A DNA stretch of 9,177 bases. Source: an uncultured bacterium (GTDB lineage Bacteria; Pseudomonadota; Alphaproteobacteria; Rhodospirillales; Rhodospirillaceae). Position 1 is the first letter of the stretch, and each line of letters opens with the position of its first letter. Position numbers and translations under genes: made by a program. Below the pieces are notes generated by a model that was given only the letters and a program-made list of their open reading frames with translations, had not been told where the DNA came from and did not search any database. Location: NCBI GenBank assembly GCA_903896775.1, contig CAITZE010000322.1, forward strand, positions 1 through 9,177, read 5' to 3'. This document shows positions 5,376 to 9,177 of this stretch, piece by piece.

Positions 5376-6404
5376 TTAGGCTGAAGGCAAGAAGCCGATG
5401 GTCTTGTAGACTTCCTGCAAGACCGGCCTTGCAATAGCATTGGCCTTATCAGCACCGCGTTTCAGCACCTGGTCGATCTCCGCCGGGTCGCCCATCAGCC
5501 GTTTCATCTCGGCATTGATGGGGCCGAGTACCGCGACAGCCGTCTCCGTGAGTTTGGCCTTGAACTGGCTGAACTGCTGGCCGGCCTGTTCCGCGACCGC
5601 CTGTTCCAAAGTCTGATCCGTGAGCGCCGCATAGATATTGAGAAGGTTGGCGGCTTCGACGCGTCCCTCCAGCCCCGCGACCGAGTCGGGCAGCGGGTTG
5701 GGGTCGGTGGTGGCTTTGCGGACCTTGCCGGCGATGGCATCTGCATCATCCGTCATATTGAGGCGCGAGAACTCCGACGGGTCCGACTTCGACATCTTCT
5801 TGGACCCATCGCGCAAGGACATGACACGCGTGCCGGGCCCACGAATCACGGGCTCGGGCAGCGGGAAGAGTTCGACGCCGTAGTCGTTATTGAACTTCTG
5901 CGCGATGTCGCGGGCCAGCTCCAGGTGCTGCTTCTGATCTTCGCCCACGGGCACATGGGTGGCTTTGTAGACCAGAATGTCGGCGGCCATGAGGTTCGGG
6001 TAAACGTAAAGCCCCGCCGAAGCGGCTTCGCGGTTCTTACCCGCCTTGTCCTTGAACTGGGTCATGCGGTTGAGCCATCCCAGCCGCGCGACGCAGTTGA
6101 ACACCCAGGCCAGTTGCGAGTGCGCCGGCACATGGCTTTGCACAAACAGCGCATTGGCCGCCGGATCGATGCCAGCGGCAATCATGCCGGCAGCGACTTC
6201 GCGCGTGCTACGCGTCAAGTCGGCGGGATCCTGCCACACCGTGATGGCGTGCAAATCGACGATGCAGAACAGGCATTCGAAATCCTTCTGCAGCGCGACC
6301 CAATTACGGATGGCGCCAAGATAATTTCCGAGATGAAGATTGCCGGTGGGCTGAATGCCCGAAAGGATGCGGCCAGTTGTGGCCGGCGGTGTGGACCCGC
6401 TCAT
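5376..6404 (-). CDS. trpS: tryptophanyl-tRNA synthetase
   Basis: Class Ic aminoacyl-tRNA synthetase that charges tRNA-Trp in the cytoplasm. From the ATG at 6404-6402 it has 342 residues, near the usual bacterial length of about 330-345. The ATP-binding HIGH-type motif is in GNLHLGNYLG (His24-Leu-Gly-Asn27), and the second signature KMSKS is at residues 203-207. The family segments VYPNLMAADILVYKA and VPVGEDQKQHLELARDIA are also present. An upstream in-frame ATG at 6461 would add 19 residues of unlike character (MAGYGWLQAF...). The shorter form is preferred because MSGSTPPATTGRILSGIQPTG matches the usual start just before the first strand, and AGGG lies 9 bases upstream. It is the last gene of the glnD-murJ-trpS set, about 100 bases after murJ. 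Confidence 0.96.
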   Translation of the reverse strand: MSGSTPPATTGRILSGIQPTGNLHLGNYLGAIRNWVALQKDFECLFCIVDLHAITVWQDPADLTRSTREVAAGMIAAGIDPAANALFVQSHVPAHSQLAWVFNCVARLGWLNRMTQFKDKAGKNREAASAGLYVYPNLMAADILVYKATHVPVGEDQKQHLELARDIAQKFNNDYGVELFPLPEPVIRGPGTRVMSLRDGSKKMSKSDPSEFSRLNMTDDADAIAGKVRKATTDPNPLPDSVAGLEGRVEAANLLNIYAALTDQTLEQAVAEQAGQQFSQFKAKLTETAVAVLGPINAEMKRLMGDPAEIDQVLKRGADKANAIARPVLQEVYKTIGFLPSA

Positions 6405-6417
6405 GGGATTGATCCCT
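6405..6417 (-). promoter_or_regulatory. trpS ribosome-binding site within a hairpin
   Basis: Read on the - strand, AGGGATCAATCCC directly precedes the chosen ATG. The AGGG is the Shine-Dalgarno candidate, and GGGAT pairs perfectly with ATCCC around a 2-base loop (4 bases if the inner pair opens). The hairpin would cover the ribosome-binding site and touch the start codon. A 5-base-pair stem can arise by chance. Confidence 0.35.
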
Positions 6418-6503
6418 ATATGTGTTGAACGGAATGCTTGGAGCCATCCGTATCCGGCCACAGTTGACCGGCGCGACGGTGGTAGCGCGGCTTCAAAGAA
6501 GGG

Positions 6504-8168
6504 TCAAGCCGAGGGCGGCACTGACGCAGCCGTCGCGGGCCTGCGCCGAAAATTATTGAGATCGCTGGGCTTGGCCGCACCCATCAGCAGCGCGCTCACG
6601 GCAAAAACGGCACCGCCGCCGCAAACTAAAACCAATAGCGCGAGGCCACGGGTGAGATTGTTGCCTGAAGCAACCCCCGGCTCTCCGAACAAAGCCCAAT
6701 AGTGATTGAGGATCAGCACAAGGCCGCCCCACAAGGCCGCCATCATAGCGATGGTGGCCAGTATCATGCGCGGCAAACGGCGTTTCAGGCGAGCGTCGGG
6801 CACCAGATGACCGCGGCGATAAAGAATAAAACCCAACATACCGGCGTTCAGCCAGGCGGAAATGGAGGTGCCGAGCGCGATGCCGATATGACCGAGGAAG
6901 GGCATAAACGCGAGATTGAGTCCGATATTGACGACGAGCGCGATGGTCGCGGCTTTTACCGGCGTTTTGGTGTCGTGACGGCCAAAGAATCCGGGTGTGA
7001 GCCCTTTATTGAGAACATAAGCCGGTAGACCAAAAGAAAACGCGAGTAAGGCCGCTGCTACGGCATCGCGATCAAACGGCGTGAAAGCGCCGTGTTCGAA
7101 GAGGACCGAGGTAATGGGCCCCGCCAGAATCGCAATCGCCCCCGCAGCCGGCAGAGTCAGCAGAAGACTGATTTCGATGGCCCGGTTCTGATTGGCAATC
7201 GCCCCGGCCTCATTGCCTGCCTGAATCTGGCGCGTGAGTAACGGAAGTAACGCAATACCGATGGCAGTTCCAAAAATACCGACCGGCAACAAATTCACGC
7301 GGTCCGCCCAGTTGATCCAGGAGATCGCACCGGGCCCCACCAATGACGCGAGCGATTTGTTGACCAGGATGTTGACCTGATAAATCCCTGCGCCAAAAGC
7401 CACGGGCAACATCCGCATCAGCAGGAGTTTCACGTCGGGCGTAAGCCGTGGCCACATCAGTTTGAAGCGCATACCGACGCGCCTGTATTCGGCGGCGAGC
7501 CACAGGAACTGCACAACGCCTGCGACAAAGACGCCCCAGGACAGAAACAGCGCGCGGTCACTGTCAGTGCCAACGCCAATCAACAATGCGCCGATCAAGG
7601 TGATATTCAAAAGGACCGGTGCGGCGGCGGCCACGGCATAGTGATGAAAGGCATTCAGCACGCCTGATTGCAGCATCGTGAGCGCGATAAAGAACAGATA
7701 CGGAAAGGCGATACGGGCCAACTCCGTTGTGCGCTCCATTTGTCCTGGGACTTTGTCGAAACCTGGGGCGATGAGGTAAAGCACCAGCGGCATCGCGATG
7801 ATCATCAGGATCGAGAACACCAGCAGCACGGCTGCCAACAGGGCGAAAGCTTCGTCGGCAAACTGTTTAGCTTTTTCGACACCGTCTTGCTCCAGGCGCT
7901 GGGCAAAGATCGGCACGAAGCTCGCGGAAAAGGCACCTTCGGCGAAGAGACTGCGGAACAGGTTCGGCAGCGTAAAGGCCACCAAGAAGGCGTCCGACAC
8001 AACGCCCGCGCCCAGGAACGTCGCCATCAATGTATCGCGCGCAAAACCGGTGATGCGGCTCAGCAGCGTATAGCCGCCGACAGTCGCGAAGGCGCGCAGA
8101 AGAGACGGTGTATGAGAATGCGCCGCAGGGGTTGTCTGGGCGGCGGCCTGAGGCGTTTCCTGGGACAT
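6504..8168 (-). CDS. murJ: lipid II flippase MurJ (MviN)
   Basis: Integral inner-membrane protein of the MOP superfamily that flips lipid II to the periplasmic face for peptidoglycan synthesis. It has 554 residues, a little longer than E. coli MurJ (511), partly from an Ala/Thr/Pro-rich N-terminal extension of about 20 residues and a basic C-terminal tail after the last hydrophobic segment. Residues essential in E. coli MurJ align with a shift of 20: Arg38 and Arg44 in SRITGFARD, Asp59 in SDAF, Arg72 and Glu77 in LFRSLFAEGAFS. The WADRV motif of a later helix, containing the conserved Arg, is also present. Repeated hydrophobic segments fit the family's 14 helices. The ATG at 8168-8166 lacks a good ribosome-binding site, but no better start precedes the conserved SLLRAFATVGG. 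It follows glnD by 53 bases on the same strand. Confidence 0.95.
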   Translation of the reverse strand: MSQETPQAAAQTTPAAHSHTPSLLRAFATVGGYTLLSRITGFARDTLMATFLGAGVVSDAFLVAFTLPNLFRSLFAEGAFSASFVPIFAQRLEQDGVEKAKQFADEAFALLAAVLLVFSILMIIAMPLVLYLIAPGFDKVPGQMERTTELARIAFPYLFFIALTMLQSGVLNAFHHYAVAAAAPVLLNITLIGALLIGVGTDSDRALFLSWGVFVAGVVQFLWLAAEYRRVGMRFKLMWPRLTPDVKLLLMRMLPVAFGAGIYQVNILVNKSLASLVGPGAISWINWADRVNLLPVGIFGTAIGIALLPLLTRQIQAGNEAGAIANQNRAIEISLLLTLPAAGAIAILAGPITSVLFEHGAFTPFDRDAVAAALLAFSFGLPAYVLNKGLTPGFFGRHDTKTPVKAATIALVVNIGLNLAFMPFLGHIGIALGTSISAWLNAGMLGFILYRRGHLVPDARLKRRLPRMILATIAMMAALWGGLVLILNHYWALFGEPGVASGNNLTRGLALLVLVCGGGAVFAVSALLMGAAKPSDLNNFRRRPATAASVPPSA

Positions 8169-8185
8169 ACGCCTGTTTACCGTAT

Positions 8186-8208
8186 CTGGATGGTCCTGGG
8201 AATCCAGG
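8186..8208 (-). other. two mutually exclusive small hairpins in the glnD-murJ gap
   Basis: On the - strand CCTGG (8208-8204) pairs with CCAGG (8199-8195) around a 4-base loop, while CTGGAT (8207-8202) can instead pair with ATCCAG (8191-8186) around a 10-base loop. Both use the same 5' arm. They lie 17 or more bases upstream of the murJ start. No T-run follows either one. A processing or translation-control role is speculative. Confidence 0.25.
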
Positions 8209-8221
8209 TTGAGCGCCGCCG

Positions 8222-9177
8222 CTACTCGGCAGCGGTCGCGCGCGGCTTTTTACGGCGTTCGGCGTCGGTCACATACACCGCATCGGCTTTGACGCCGATG
8301 GCCTTGCCGAGGCCATCGCGAATTTGGCGGATCTTGGTTTCATTCTCGATCTTCATGCCGAAGACGTCTTTCACGTAGAACACGTCCACCACGCGCTCGC
8401 CGTAAGTCGAGATATGCGCTGAGAAGATTTGTAAGCCCAGATCAGTAATGGACTTGGTGACATCCGAGAGGAAGCCGGGCCGGTCATGGCCGTTGACTTC
8501 GACGACGCTGCAAAGCTTGGACGCGCTGTTGTCGATAATCACTCGCGGCGGCACTTCCAAGGCGCTCACACGTGAGGGCAGGCGCGAACCGGCTTTCGGC
8601 AATTCCTGGTTCAGGCGTAAGCGGCCCTCAAGGGCAGCGACAATACGGGTCTTGATACGCGCGAAGCGATTTTCGGGGATAACTTGACCTTCAAAATCCT
8701 GCAGCGAGAAGGTATCGAGCGCCATGCTATTAGAAAGCGTCAGGATGTTGGCGTCCACCACCGATACACCGGCCAACGCGAGTGCGCCTGTGATCTTGGC
8801 GAATAGACCGGGATGATCGGGGGTGTAAATCACCATGTGCGTGACATCGCGATAGCTGTCGATGGTGAAGTCGACGGCGATTTTCTCGCCAACCTCTTCG
8901 GCGGCGCGCATGAAGTGCGCGAGGCGTTCATGGGTATCGGTATCGTTAGAAAGCCAGAAGGCCGGCGAGGCGAGACCCAAAATGTTCTCGCGCATTTTTT
9001 CGGGCCACTCACTGAGTCGATCCGCCAACGCCGCTTTGGCGGCATTGACACGCTTATCGATGCCCGCCGCCGCTTGACCGCCGCGAATGAAATGGTCGGT
9101 GCGGTGGTAGAGATCGCGTAAGAGCGTCGCCTTCCAGTTATTCCAAACCGCAGGACCAACCGCGCGGATATCGGCGC
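8222..9177 (-). CDS. glnD: PII uridylyltransferase/uridylyl-removing enzyme, C-terminal part (5' end outside window)
   Basis: GlnD senses glutamine and adds or removes UMP on PII proteins, setting nitrogen assimilation. Only the last 317 residues are visible, roughly a third of a protein that normally has about 850-950. The frame is open to the right edge, so the TTG at 9028-9026 is internal. The visible part begins in the segment after the HD domain (ADIRAVGPAVWNNWKATLLRD...) and then has two ACT domains. The first, at about residues 112-160, has VIYTPDHPGLFAKITGALA; the second, at about 222-275, has VVEVNGHDRPGFLSDVT. These bind glutamine in the family. The nucleotidyltransferase and HD domains lie outside the window and cannot be judged. 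A basic tail (RRKKPRA) ends the protein. It is followed by murJ and trpS on the same strand, an order common in alphaproteobacteria. Confidence 0.95.
   Translation of the reverse strand, partial: ADIRAVGPAVWNNWKATLLRDLYHRTDHFIRGGQAAAGIDKRVNAAKAALADRLSEWPEKMRENILGLASPAFWLSNDTDTHERLAHFMRAAEEVGEKIAVDFTIDSYRDVTHMVIYTPDHPGLFAKITGALALAGVSVVDANILTLSNSMALDTFSLQDFEGQVIPENRFARIKTRIVAALEGRLRLNQELPKAGSRLPSRVSALEVPPRVIIDNSASKLCSVVEVNGHDRPGFLSDVTKSITDLGLQIFSAHISTYGERVVDVFYVKDVFGMKIENETKIRQIRDGLGKAIGVKADAVYVTDAERRKKPRATAAE

Noticed and set aside
5925..6428. A 167-codon + strand frame opposite trpS
   Set aside because: It is antisense to the conserved core of trpS and shows no motif; it is a shadow.
6405..6461. 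An upstream ATG at 6461 giving TrpS 19 extra residues
   Set aside because: The extra residues do not resemble a TrpS N-terminus, and the family normally starts just before GRILSGIQPTG.
6405..6503. A tryptophan attenuator or T-box in the murJ-trpS gap
   Set aside because: No leader peptide with Trp codons, no T-box consensus and no terminator hairpin with a T-run were seen on the - strand; only the small hairpin at the start codon.
7668..8378. A 236-codon + strand frame opposite murJ and the end of glnD
   Set aside because: It crosses the boundary of two firm genes on the other strand and has a low-complexity Arg/Gln/His-rich translation.
9026..9028. TTG as a possible start of a separate two-ACT-domain protein
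   Set aside because: The frame continues to the window edge and upstream residues (ADIRAVGPAVWNNWK) are typical GlnD sequence, so this is the C-terminal part of GlnD and not a stand-alone ACT protein.

Overview
The window looks like ordinary chromosomal DNA from an alphaproteobacterium. It is moderately GC-rich. The support is the glnD-murJ-trpS order on one strand, a protein resembling the alphaproteobacterial Alph_Pro_TM (TIGR02186) family, and a TauE/SafE protein with the N-terminus common in that class. The order within the class cannot be fixed from this sequence. No transposase, integrase, phage gene, tRNA, rRNA or CRISPR array is visible.

Layout: (1) bases 2-1668, + strand, hold the 3' part of gmd and a complete fcl. 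Together these make GDP-L-fucose from GDP-mannose for surface polysaccharide. (2) 1669-1796 is a spacer with a short purine-rich tandem repeat, an inverted repeat and a candidate promoter. (3) 1797-3988, + strand, is a tightly coupled three-gene unit: a TauE/SafE-type anion exporter, an exported membrane-anchored Alph_Pro_TM protein, and a universal stress protein. (4) 3989-4069 is a short leader packed with three consecutive inverted repeats, the last of which contains the Shine-Dalgarno sequence of the next gene. (5) 4070-5263, + strand, holds an Nfu-type Fe-S carrier and a RutE-like nitroreductase-family flavoprotein. (6) 5264-5375 lies between convergent genes and is rich in ATGCTGCA repeats and hairpins. 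(7) 5376-9177, - strand, holds glnD (C-terminal part only), murJ and trpS, read in that order and probably co-transcribed.

No clearly new multi-gene system stands out. The items most worth a second look are the structured leader of the nfu gene, the three-gene TauE/Alph_Pro_TM/Usp unit whose joint function is not established, and the hairpin-rich convergent spacer. All coding calls rest on reading motifs by eye; no database search was possible.
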